A stretch of DNA of 8,461 nt from Candidatus Gottesmanbacteria bacterium (lineage in GTDB: Bacteria; Patescibacteriota; Microgenomatia; JACPZF01): the NCBI GenBank assembly GCA_016195615.1, contig JACPZF010000043.1, forward strand, positions 1-8,461. The letters are read 5' to 3'. This document shows, piece after piece, positions 1 through 5,105 of the stretch. Positions within the stretch are counted from its first letter, which is position 1, and every line of letters starts with the position of its first letter. The position numbers were made by a program, and so were the translations under genes. The notes beneath the pieces were generated by a model. That model ran no database searches and was not told the DNA's origin. It worked only from the letters and a program-made list of their open reading frames with translations.

Positions 1-107
1 ATGCCTTTTTTTTCTGCCCACATGGCAATTGTTGGCACCACCATCTGCGGCGACACCGCTCTGGCGTACTTGGAATGAAGTTGTAGATCGGCGATAATCT
101 GCGTCAT
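1..107 (-). CDS. PHP-domain protein, endonuclease Q-like (5' part only)
   Basis: The first 35 codons of a minus-strand gene that runs off the left edge. The peptide begins MTQIIADLQLHSKYARAVS and continues to a hydrophobic-Trp-Ala-Glu-Lys-Lys-Gly segment. This is the opening beta strand and metal-binding turn of a PHP domain, and it closely resembles the N-terminus of PHP proteins that are related to endonuclease Q and often mis-annotated as UvrD helicase in CPR genomes. The usual H-x-H signature reads Q-x-H here; from memory Gln is common at this position in the CPR branch, so it need not mean loss of function. The start is the first ATG after a 5' region that fits an extended -10 promoter; there is no clear ribosome-binding site. 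The family assignment is good, but the specific activity cannot be judged from 35 residues. Confidence 0.72.
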   Translation of the reverse strand, partial: MTQIIADLQLHSKYARAVSPQMVVPTIAMWAEKKG

Positions 108-112
108 TTAAA

Positions 113-141
113 TTGCAATCGTAGCTTTGTTTTGTTATTCT
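113..141 (+). promoter_or_regulatory. Promoter for the glycosyltransferase
   Basis: TTGCAA (113-118), a 17-bp spacer, then TATTCT (136-141), preceded by TGT that makes it an extended -10. The predicted start is near A148, with a 26-nt leader carrying only a weak AGGA (156-159) that is 14 nt from the ATG. Both hexamers match the consensus at 4 of 6 positions. Confidence 0.45.
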
Positions 142-145
142 AGCA
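137..145 (-). promoter_or_regulatory. Extended -10 promoter for the PHP gene
   Basis: On the minus strand TGC is followed by TAGAAT (5 of 6 matches to TATAAT), a good extended -10 element. The predicted transcript starts near 130, giving a leader of about 23 nt without a Shine-Dalgarno sequence. No good -35 hexamer lies 16-18 bp upstream. The box overlaps the plus-strand -10 of the glycosyltransferase. Confidence 0.45.
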
Positions 146-173
146 CAACTCCTTTAGGATTTTTATACATTTT

Positions 174-1409
174 ATGAAAATTGTCATCTTTGACCGGGAA
201 GAAATTCATCACGTCGGCGGACTTTCCGTTTACAATAAGCGTCTGCGTCAATTCTTGCTGAATGGTGGGCACCAAGTACATCTTTTTTGCTTTGAGAACA
301 AAAAAACGCGCCTTCATAATGTTTTATCTCTTCCCTATTATTGGGCGGAAAAACACGCTTTCCTATTTTTACCAAAAGAAAATACTCTCTCCGTTATCCG
401 TAAGGAACTAAAAAGAATTAAACCGGATTTGGTGTATTACCCTATGGGTATTACTGTCTTTGACTTATTCATTCCCTCAATTTGTCATGAACTGGCTATT
501 CCGATAGTAGGAATTTGGCACCTAGATTTTAACGAGAAAGTCTTTAACCCTTATGTGATTTTTATCAAGTCGATTTTTCGGGCGTATTTGCATTTTTGTA
601 AACAACTCGACGGTTTGCTCGTTTTTTCCGAAAAAGTGAAAAATTTCTACGTTGCCAGAGGTTTACCGGCAAAAAAAATTCATATCGTACCCAACGGCAT
701 TGATGTTAGGTTCTATAAGCCGGGCGTGTCGCATTTTGCCATACAGAAAGGAATCAAAAAGGGAATCTTGTTTTTAGGCAGAGTCACTTTGCAAAAGAAT
801 CCCGAGGTTCTGCTAAAATCGTTTAGTCTTCTTAACGACAGCGGTATTAAGTTAATTATCGTCGGCGACGGAGATTTAAGAAAAAATTTGCGGGAAGAAT
901 TTGGTGATAAAAGAATTATTTTTACCGGAAGTATTGATAATGAACAAAAAAAGCTCGATATTATTCGAGCCTGTCAAATTTTTGTCCTGCCTTCTTTGGC
1001 CGAAGGAATGTCACTCGCCCTTTTAGAAGCCATGGCGTGCGGTTTGGCTTGTATTACCAGCGACGCCGGAAACCATGGTCAAATCTTAAAAAATGCGGGG
1101 ATTGTCATTCCGACCATCAAACTAAAGCAGGAACTGCCTGTAATTCTTCGCCTTCTTAACGATCATCCGGATTTTGTTTCGCTTCTGGGGAAAAAGGGTA
1201 GAAAAAAAGCCATCAGTTTTTATAACGAAGAAAAAAACTTCGGCAGATTGGAAAAAATATTTAAAAAAATAGTTATCGATTATAAAAATTATCCTCGCTC
1301 TTGGAAAGAAACCCAAAAAAATGAAACCGGATTTAAGGAAATAATTGGAAGTTTGGCCAAAAAAGCTAAGAAATTCTCGGCCGATTACCTCTTTCCCGCC
1401 GATACTTAA
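174..1409 (+). CDS. GT4-family glycosyltransferase (GT-B fold)
   Basis: A 411-residue retaining glycosyltransferase of family 4, which would move a sugar from a nucleotide-sugar donor to a cell-envelope glycan or glycolipid; the donor and acceptor cannot be read from the sequence. The N-terminal half begins MKIVIFDREEIHHVGGLSVY, with the Gly-Gly loop typical of the acceptor domain. The linker VPNGIDVRFYKPG and the start of the donor domain, GRVTLQKNP (residues 202-210), follow. The diagnostic E-x7-E motif is EGMSLALLE at residues 277-285. No signal peptide or transmembrane helix is evident, so it is probably cytosolic or peripheral. The C-terminal 40 residues are Lys-rich and may contact membrane. 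The start at 174 is favoured by the canonical MKI opening; the ribosome-binding site is weak. It is the only large plus-strand gene and converges on the ligase fragment with a 12-bp gap. Confidence 0.92.
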   Translation: MKIVIFDREEIHHVGGLSVYNKRLRQFLLNGGHQVHLFCFENKKTRLHNVLSLPYYWAEKHAFLFLPKENTLSVIRKELKRIKPDLVYYPMGITVFDLFIPSICHELAIPIVGIWHLDFNEKVFNPYVIFIKSIFRAYLHFCKQLDGLLVFSEKVKNFYVARGLPAKKIHIVPNGIDVRFYKPGVSHFAIQKGIKKGILFLGRVTLQKNPEVLLKSFSLLNDSGIKLIIVGDGDLRKNLREEFGDKRIIFTGSIDNEQKKLDIIRACQIFVLPSLAEGMSLALLEAMACGLACITSDAGNHGQILKNAGIVIPTIKLKQELPVILRLLNDHPDFVSLLGKKGRKKAISFYNEEKNFGRLEKIFKKIVIDYKNYPRSWKETQKNETGFKEIIGSLAKKAKKFSADYLFPADT

Positions 1410-1435
1410 CTCGTTAATTCTTTACTTCTTTCCTT
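1404..1435. repeat. 8-bp period array across convergent stop codons
   Basis: Four degenerate 8-bp units (ACTTAACT, CGTTAATT and two C/T-rich variants). The glycosyltransferase stop (TAA, 1407-1409) lies in unit 1 and the ligase-fragment stop (minus-strand TAA, 1424-1422) lies in unit 3. A 16-bp stretch (1411-1426) recurs exactly at 2479-2494 inside the ligase. The period is visible but the units are diverged. Confidence 0.5.
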
Positions 1436-2090
1436 GTCTTTTGTACATTTCCTCGATTTCTTTTAAACTCGTCGCGTCTTCTGGTTGCTTATCGCGAAAG
1501 ACCTTCAGCCTAGGGAAGCGCAGGGCAAAACCAGGAACTTTAACCACCTGGGCCTTACCGTTTTTAGAAGGCTCAAGAATTCTTCCCGCGGTATGAATTG
1601 GCGATCTGGTTATTTCGTCGGCGGTAATTTCCACCATTAGTTTCGGTTCCACCCAAACGTCACACTCCATTGCCTTATCTACATCGTAATTTTTTGGTTT
1701 ACTTTTGACTTTTGACTTTTGACTTTTGACTTTTAATTCTCTCCACTCCTCGTCGGTTAAGCCCGTACCAATTTTAGAAACAGTTTGAAATTTGTCGTTT
1801 TTAGAATCATAAACGCCGATTAAAAAATCACCGATCCCGAAACTCTGCCTTTTTCCTTGACCAAAGTCATAACCCATGACAACGGCATCGATGGTATCGT
1901 TAATTTTCGCGCTGTAGCTTTTTTTATATTTAATCCAATTCCAACCTCTGGCTCCAGCTTGATAAACCCCGCTTAATTTTTTGGCCATGACGCCTTCTAG
2001 CCCGTGGCTTTCGGCATCATCGAAAAACTCTTCGATTTCTTTTGCGTTATCAATAATTTGGACTTCTGACAAAAGAATGGTTTTTGACAT
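1422..2090 (-). CDS. ATP-dependent DNA ligase, C-terminal fragment (motifs IV-VI, OB domain)
   Basis: A 222-residue ORF that continues the ligase begun at 3289. Residues 30-37 (GLEGVMAK) carry motif IV with E32 and K37. WIKYKK at 52-57 is motif V, supplying the lysines that contact ATP phosphates. The rest is the OB-fold domain, ending in FALRFPR (188-194) and DKQPEDAT (200-207), typical of motif VI and the tail of archaeal-type ligases. Residues 119-133 are a Lys/Ser-rich loop encoded by a 7-bp array. The ORF starts at ATG 2090, 29 bp after the upstream stop; its frame is closed by TAG at 2105-2103, so a simple frameshift cannot join the halves. GAAG nine bases before the ATG is a weak ribosome-binding site. 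Alone it lacks the nucleotidyl-accepting lysine. It is either the second subunit of a split ligase or the tail of a broken gene. Confidence 0.85.
   Translation of the reverse strand: MSKTILLSEVQIIDNAKEIEEFFDDAESHGLEGVMAKKLSGVYQAGARGWNWIKYKKSYSAKINDTIDAVVMGYDFGQGKRQSFGIGDFLIGVYDSKNDKFQTVSKIGTGLTDEEWRELKVKSQKSKVKSKPKNYDVDKAMECDVWVEPKLMVEITADEITRSPIHTAGRILEPSKNGKAQVVKVPGFALRFPRLKVFRDKQPEDATSLKEIEEMYKRQGKK
1701..1735. repeat. 7-bp array inside the ligase OB domain
   Basis: Five head-to-tail units: four perfect ACTTTTG followed by ACTTTTA. Read on the minus strand, with flanking codons, it encodes the loop KVKSQKSKVKSKPK. The total of 35 bp is not a multiple of three, so gain or loss of one unit would shift the frame. 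Confidence 0.9.
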
Positions 2091-2105
2091 AAATTTGGTC
2101 TTCTA

Positions 2106-2133
2106 TTTAAAATTAGAAATTAAAAATTAAAAA
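2106..2133. repeat. 7-bp array at the ligase break point
   Basis: Four A/T-only or nearly A/T-only 7-bp units (TTTAAAA, TTAGAAA, then TTAAAAA twice). The stop codon of the N-terminal ligase ORF (minus-strand TAA, 2122-2120) lies inside it, and the C-terminal ORF starts 15 bp beyond its end. It occupies the linker between motifs IIIa and IV of the nucleotidyltransferase domain. Confidence 0.75.
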
Positions 2134-3289
2134 TTTTTTCGAGTCTCCTCCTTCTCTCTTCCCAGGGTTTCTCAATTAAGCTTTCGCCGTCAATATATAA
2201 TAATTCAAAGACGATTAATTTAAGCGGAATATCGATGCTTTTTTGTCCGATGTCGTATTTTCGTTTTCTCTGCACGGTTTCTTGAAAGGGCAAGTACTCG
2301 CCGGTTTTAGGATTAAATGCGATGGCTTCACCTTCAAAAATGGCTTCTTTGGCCTTAATTTGGTCCACTACCCCCTTAACAATATCTGGATACATCGATG
2401 TGACGTCTTCCAAATTTCTTGAAAATAAGCGCATAAATGATTTTTTATCCTCGTCAAATAATCCTGGTGTTTCTTTATTCGTTAATTCTTTACTAAAATG
2501 CACCTGTATCCTAAACCCATCGTATTTATACTCCACCCCGCATCTGCCGATTTTTTTAATAATTTCTTCACCGCTGGATAATCTTTCCGCCCTGGCCATT
2601 AAAATCGGCACGCCTATTTCCGGTTTAATTCTTAAATTCCTTAACTGCTTAATTCCTTTATTCTTTAATTCCTTAACCGTCTTCGCAATAAATCCCAAAT
2701 CTGGTCTAACATTATAGGCGGCCTCGATATTTTTTCGCTCGCTTTTATTTCCCGTCACCATCCACGACAGTCCGTCTAAAATCGTCATGTCCGAAAAACC
2801 CAGACGCAACTTAGCTAAAGTAATCCTGATAATATAGCGTACTGATAGGGGATCACTATTTTGGAGAAGCTTAGATAAAATTCCGACTTTTTTCTCTACA
2901 GAGCCGGCACCGCTGGTTATTGCGAGGTTATAAAGTGCTTCGTATACCTCATTAATCTTTAATTCCTTAATTCCTGGATTCTTTAATTCCTTAATTCCTA
3001 GTTCTTGCCCTGTTATTCCCAGATCTCCCCTTTTTTTAAATAGACTATTTACCTCTTCCTCTTTCTTGCCGTAGGCCCGAGCGATCGCTTTAATCATCAT
3101 TTTATCAGCTAACCCAAATTCAATCGGTTCAAAAAGCGGCAGGACTCTTCCCTGCAGCAAATAGCAGATGTAGCCGATTTCCTCTTGACTGCTTTTTTTA
3201 AAAAGATCGGCTAAAATCAGCGTCATCTCGTTTCGCGACGCGGTATTTTCGAGTTTAGAAAAAAATTCTGAAAGCTGGGAAAACTGCAT
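2120..3289 (-). CDS. ATP-dependent DNA ligase, N-terminal fragment (DNA-binding domain, motifs I-IIIa)
   Basis: The 389-residue front of an archaeal-type ATP-dependent DNA ligase, which seals nicks through a ligase-AMP intermediate. Residues 1-200 form the helical N-terminal DNA-binding domain. EYKYDGFR (253-260) holds the AMP-accepting K255. FSRN (289-292), EGEAIA (319-324, motif III) and FELLYIDG (361-368, motif IIIa) follow. The ORF stops after RRLEKIFNF, before motif IV, which resumes in the 222-residue ORF downstream. The two pieces together total 611 residues, close to a normal intact ligase of this type. Two repeat-encoded insertions occur, at about residues 97-113 (GIKELKNP-type) and 205-222. 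The start ATG at 3289 gives the expected helical N-terminus; no good Shine-Dalgarno is seen, and a 9-bp array ends 9 bp upstream. It follows Fic on the same strand. Whether the pieces assemble or the gene is dead is open. Confidence 0.88.
   Translation of the reverse strand: MQFSQLSEFFSKLENTASRNEMTLILADLFKKSSQEEIGYICYLLQGRVLPLFEPIEFGLADKMMIKAIARAYGKKEEEVNSLFKKRGDLGITGQELGIKELKNPGIKELKINEVYEALYNLAITSGAGSVEKKVGILSKLLQNSDPLSVRYIIRITLAKLRLGFSDMTILDGLSWMVTGNKSERKNIEAAYNVRPDLGFIAKTVKELKNKGIKQLRNLRIKPEIGVPILMARAERLSSGEEIIKKIGRCGVEYKYDGFRIQVHFSKELTNKETPGLFDEDKKSFMRLFSRNLEDVTSMYPDIVKGVVDQIKAKEAIFEGEAIAFNPKTGEYLPFQETVQRKRKYDIGQKSIDIPLKLIVFELLYIDGESLIEKPWEERRRRLEKIFNF
2472..2495. repeat. Degenerate 8-bp array inside the ligase
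   Basis: Three diverged 8-bp units related to CTTTAATT (for example CGTTAATT), encoding SKELTNKE on the minus strand just after motif I. It shares an exact 16-bp segment (2479-2494) with 1411-1426. It is weaker than the other arrays. Confidence 0.4.
2629..2676. repeat. 8-bp array (TTCCTTAA family), ligase site 2
   Basis: Six contiguous 8-bp units, two exactly TTCCTTAA and the others one to three bases away (TTCTTAAA, CTGCTTAA, TTCCTTTA, TTCTTTAA). A further diverged unit may precede it at 2621. It encodes VKELKNKGIKQLRNLRIK, a charged, probably helical insertion just before the nucleotidyltransferase domain. The length of 48 bp equals 16 codons and keeps the frame. Confidence 0.85.
2951..2998. 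repeat. 8-bp array (TTAATTCC phase), ligase site 1
   Basis: Six contiguous 8-bp units; four are exactly TTAATTCC, and the others are ATTAATCT and TGGATTCT. A 24-bp higher-order copy (three units) is nearly duplicated. It encodes two copies of an 8-residue GIKELKNP-like motif in the N-terminal helical domain. The unit is a rotation of TTCCTTAA, so it belongs to the same family as 2629-2676 and 7053-7100. Confidence 0.9.
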
Positions 3290-3298
3290 AGGATTTTT

Positions 3299-3334
3299 AA
3301 GTTACCTAAGTGACTTAAGTTACTTAGGTCACTT
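3299..3334. repeat. 9-bp array between Fic and ligase
   Basis: Four 9-bp units (AAGTTACCT, AAGTGACTT and two close variants). Read on the minus strand each is a YTAAG or TTAGG core plus four variable bases. The Fic stop codon (TGA, 3331-3329) is inside the first unit met by the ribosome. The array ends 9 bp before the ligase ATG and occupies nearly the whole 39-bp gap. Confidence 0.85.
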
Positions 3335-4411
3335 AATTAAAACATAGCGCGCGCTTTTCGTGCTTCCCTCTTTCTTCAACACTCCTTTTTCCATTAGGTC
3401 TCTAAGATCCCGAAGTATGGTGTCGTCCGAATACTCTCTAAACATCTCGCGAAAAATTTGGCTTTGAATAAACCCGGTTTGCTGAACGTATTCTAAAATT
3501 TTCATTTGTCTTTCGTTTAAAGCCACCTGTCCTCCCCCCAAATGCTCTTTTATTTTTAAATCGACGGAAAGTTTTTGGACTTTTTCTTTAATTCTGGTTA
3601 ACTCGATCGCCAGTCCTTCGGTAAAATATTCCAGCCAATATGTTAAATCGCCATTTCCACTGTGCTCTGATTCAATAATTGGTTTTTCCACGCTTTGGAG
3701 GGCTTTGTAATAGCCAGTGTCGTCTTTATCATAGTGCTCTTCTAGAGAGAAAAACTTTTTAATATCGTAGCCTTCCCGAAATAAAACCCAAGTCGCTACG
3801 GCGCGGGCGACGCGGCCATTGCCGTCGACAAATGGATGGATGCGAACCAATTCATAATGGGTAATTCCGGCTTGCAAAACCGGGTGCATATCGCGGATCG
3901 CCTTACTATTTAGCCACTCTAGAAAATCCTCGATTAAAAACGGCACCGCGACACTTGCCGGCGGCCGGAAAGAAATTTCTCCGGTCTGACTGTTTCTCAA
4001 AACCACCTGGGTCTGGCGATATTTACCGCACTCCTCACTGGGTAAAATTTTCTCCACGGTCAATTTATGCAAATGCTTAAGCGCCTGCTCCGTAACCTTC
4101 CCCCCGGCTTCCCCGATTTCCCTGGCTTCCCCGATAAATCTCAAAACGTTTCGATAATTGATGACCTCTTGAATATCCCGATCGCGGGCAACAATTGATT
4201 GTCCGGAAATAACCTTCGCCGCTTCGGTAAAATTGAGAGCATTGCCTTCAATATGTGTTCCGTAGTGGACCGTTCTAATGATGGCTTCTTCTCTAAATCT
4301 TGCTTCCCAGGCGGGAACCAAAGGAGCGTTAGTAATGATTTCTCGGCAGGCCTCCACCGTACCAATATCTTTGAGAATTTTGTTGGTAATGGTATATTTG
4401 GGAGTATACAT
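3329..4411 (-). CDS. Fic-domain protein with C-terminal winged helix
   Basis: A 360-residue Fic (filamentation induced by cAMP) protein; such enzymes usually transfer AMP from ATP to a hydroxyl of a target protein. The catalytic loop HPFVDGNGRVAR is at residues 192-203, a full match to HPFx(D/E)GNGRxxxR. THIEGN at 52-57 is the N-terminal inhibitory helix expected of class II Fic proteins. Its E55 is present, but the residue four before it is Gly rather than the usual Ser/Thr (Thr is at -3). Residues 297-360 look like a winged helix (RQMKILEYVQQTG ... TILRDLRDLMEKGVLKK), common in this Fic group and suggesting DNA binding or autoregulation. A repeat-encoded insertion, IGEAREIGEAGG, lies at 93-104. 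The start is the ATG giving MYTPKYTITN, which matches the family; no ribosome-binding site is seen, and a palindromic element ends 6 bp upstream. The target is unknown. No antitoxin-like partner is adjacent. Confidence 0.92.
   Translation of the reverse strand: MYTPKYTITNKILKDIGTVEACREIITNAPLVPAWEARFREEAIIRTVHYGTHIEGNALNFTEAAKVISGQSIVARDRDIQEVINYRNVLRFIGEAREIGEAGGKVTEQALKHLHKLTVEKILPSEECGKYRQTQVVLRNSQTGEISFRPPASVAVPFLIEDFLEWLNSKAIRDMHPVLQAGITHYELVRIHPFVDGNGRVARAVATWVLFREGYDIKKFFSLEEHYDKDDTGYYKALQSVEKPIIESEHSGNGDLTYWLEYFTEGLAIELTRIKEKVQKLSVDLKIKEHLGGGQVALNERQMKILEYVQQTGFIQSQIFREMFREYSDDTILRDLRDLMEKGVLKKEGSTKSARYVLIK
4100..4135. repeat. 9-bp array inside Fic
   Basis: Four 9-bp units, with TTCCCCGAT twice, TTCCCTGGC between them and a C-rich first unit. 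On the minus strand it encodes IGE-ARE-IGE-AGG, a helix-breaking loop between two Fic helices. Unlike most arrays here it is GC-rich. Confidence 0.7.
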
Positions 4412-4417
4412 ATTCTG

Positions 4418-4480
4418 TTGTCATCCCGAACTTGTTTCGGGATCTCATTTCCAGATGCTGAAATAAATTCAGCATGACAA
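4418..4480. repeat. 63-bp double-hairpin dispersed repeat
   Basis: The ends are a 7-bp perfect inverted repeat (TTGTCAT at 4418-4424, ATGACAA at 4474-4480). Inside are two perfect 8-bp stems with 5-nt loops: ATCCCGAA/TTCGGGAT (4423-4443) and ATGCTGAA/TTCAGCAT (4455-4475), separated by 11 nt. The sequence is recognisable as a widespread palindromic repeat whose translation (NCHAEFISAS..., VRDDN) turns up as spurious ORFs in many genomes. It carries no transposase and behaves like a MITE- or REP-type element. It lies in the 105-bp gap between the four-helix gene and Fic, 6 bp from the Fic start. There is no U-tract, so it is not a typical terminator. Confidence 0.82.
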
Positions 4481-4516
4481 TTTCGATTATCGCACAATTT
4501 CCGCAAAAGGACAATT

Positions 4517-5050
4517 TTACAAGAGGTTATTTCGTCTTTCACGAAAAAGTTTCTCCCGAAAACCACCTTCTAAAATGAATTTCTTTCGCAATCCTTCCAT
4601 TTGTCTTTTTAAAAGAAAGGTTTGCATCTGACAAAAAGTTAAAAGTAAATTTGCGGCTTCTTCTGGACTATTGGGAAGGTTGGGAGTGTTAGGAAAATTA
4701 GGGGAAACCCAAACCGCCCTAAACATCCTAAAATTCCTAACTCTTGGGTCGTCTTTGCTCCAAATTTGCAGTTTTCTCTGTCTTAAGAAATCTTCAAAAT
4801 CCTCTACCAATTCTTGAGCTGAACCGCAAGCTGTTCCCAAAAGCTTCAAATACCCCTCCGTACTTTGAAAGGTATACCCTTCGGCAATGTTGGATTTATC
4901 TGAACGGGCTGCTTGAGTCATTTGTTCTTTCTGACGATAAGATGCAATGAAGTGGGCGCAAAATTTTACTGTTAAATCGTAGATAACTGTTGCCAGAATA
5001 TACGTGGTTAAATATTTGTAGCCAGGATTTGAATTTTCTTTGGTTCTCAC
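4517..5050 (-). CDS. Four-helix-bundle protein (23S rRNA intervening-sequence / 'suffix' domain family)
   Basis: A 177-residue protein of the S23/four-helix-bundle superfamily with its suffix extension. The signature EQMTQAARSDKSNIAEGY (residues 42-59) is the classic helix-turn of this family. QELVEDFEDFLRQR (79-92) and EEAANLLLTFCQMQTFLLKRQ (130-150) form later helices, and EGGFREKLFR (161-170) is the suffix-domain ending. The exact role is unknown; relatives include ORFs within 23S rRNA intervening sequences and the basic nucleic-acid-binding Avd protein of diversity-generating retroelements. Residues 105-128 are pure three-residue repeats (R-x-F-like, then P-N-x) encoded by two opposed 9-bp arrays. 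The start is a GTG: the frame has an upstream TGA and no ATG. A perfect extended -10 places the transcript start on that GTG, suggesting a leaderless mRNA. No reverse transcriptase or rRNA gene is nearby. Confidence 0.85.
   Translation of the reverse strand: MRTKENSNPGYKYLTTYILATVIYDLTVKFCAHFIASYRQKEQMTQAARSDKSNIAEGYTFQSTEGYLKLLGTACGSAQELVEDFEDFLRQRKLQIWSKDDPRVRNFRMFRAVWVSPNFPNTPNLPNSPEEAANLLLTFCQMQTFLLKRQMEGLRKKFILEGGFREKLFRERRNNLL
4667..4743. repeat. Inverted pair of 9-bp arrays in the four-helix gene (periodic hairpin)
   Basis: The left array (4667-4702) has four 9-bp units, each four variable bases plus TTGGG or TTAGG. After GGAAA (4703-4707) the right array (4708-4743) has four units with the complementary core (CCCAA or CCTAA). 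Folded at 4701-4710 (GGG, GAAA tetraloop, CCC), the cores pair register by register in roughly 5-bp stems, including G-U pairs, alternating with 3-4-nt internal loops. The coding product is R-x-F-like repeats followed by P-N-x repeats. Confidence 0.85.
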
Positions 5051-5056
5051 TAGCCG

Positions 5057-5065
5057 ATTATATCA
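5057..5065 (-). promoter_or_regulatory. Extended -10 promoter, apparently leaderless start of the four-helix gene
   Basis: TGATATAAT on the minus strand is a perfect extended -10. The six bases after it put +1 on the G of the GTG start codon at 5050. No -35 match is found; a G-rich 9-bp array fills the upstream region. This supports the GTG start. Confidence 0.6.
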
Positions 5066-5069
5066 TCAT

Positions 5070-5105
5070 CTTCCCCAACCACCCTAACCTTCCCAACCCT
5101 CCTAA
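5070..5105. repeat. 9-bp array between M20 peptidase and four-helix gene
   Basis: Four 9-bp units. On the minus strand the cores alternate TTAGG, TTGGG, TTAGG, TTGGG, each followed by four variable bases. The M20 stop codon (TAG, 5104-5102) is formed by the first core. The unit is the same as in the arrays inside the four-helix gene, and this array lies immediately upstream of that gene's -10 box. Confidence 0.85.

Noticed and set aside
135..317. Minus-strand ORF of 60 codons over the glycosyltransferase start
   Set aside because: It is antisense to the conserved GT4 N-terminus, has no start signal and no family resemblance.
1345..1596. Plus-strand ORF of 83 codons at the end of the glycosyltransferase
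   Set aside because: It lies over the ligase C-terminal coding sequence in the antisense frame and has no family features.
2103..2136. Programmed -1 frameshift joining the two ligase ORFs
   Set aside because: The downstream frame is closed by TAG at 2105-2103, after the first ORF has already stopped at 2122-2120, and no proper slippery heptamer is in frame. Reinitiation would be needed.
2629..2998. CRISPR array
   Set aside because: Units of 7-9 bp follow each other without spacers and no cas gene is present.
3329..4411. Fic as the toxin of a toxin-antitoxin pair
   Set aside because: It carries its own N-terminal inhibitory glutamate, and neither neighbour resembles an antitoxin.
4418..4480. 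Rho-independent terminator for the four-helix gene
   Set aside because: Two good stems are present, but no U-tract follows either, and the terminal inverted repeats fit a dispersed element.
4141..4566. A 141-residue minus-strand ORF overlapping Fic and the gap
   Set aside because: Its recognisable part (NCHAEFISAS...) is just the translation of the palindromic repeat, and the rest is Fic in another frame.
4517..5050. Diversity-generating retroelement accessory protein (Avd)
   Set aside because: The protein superfamily fits, but there is no reverse transcriptase and no template/variable repeat pair with A-biased mismatches in the window.
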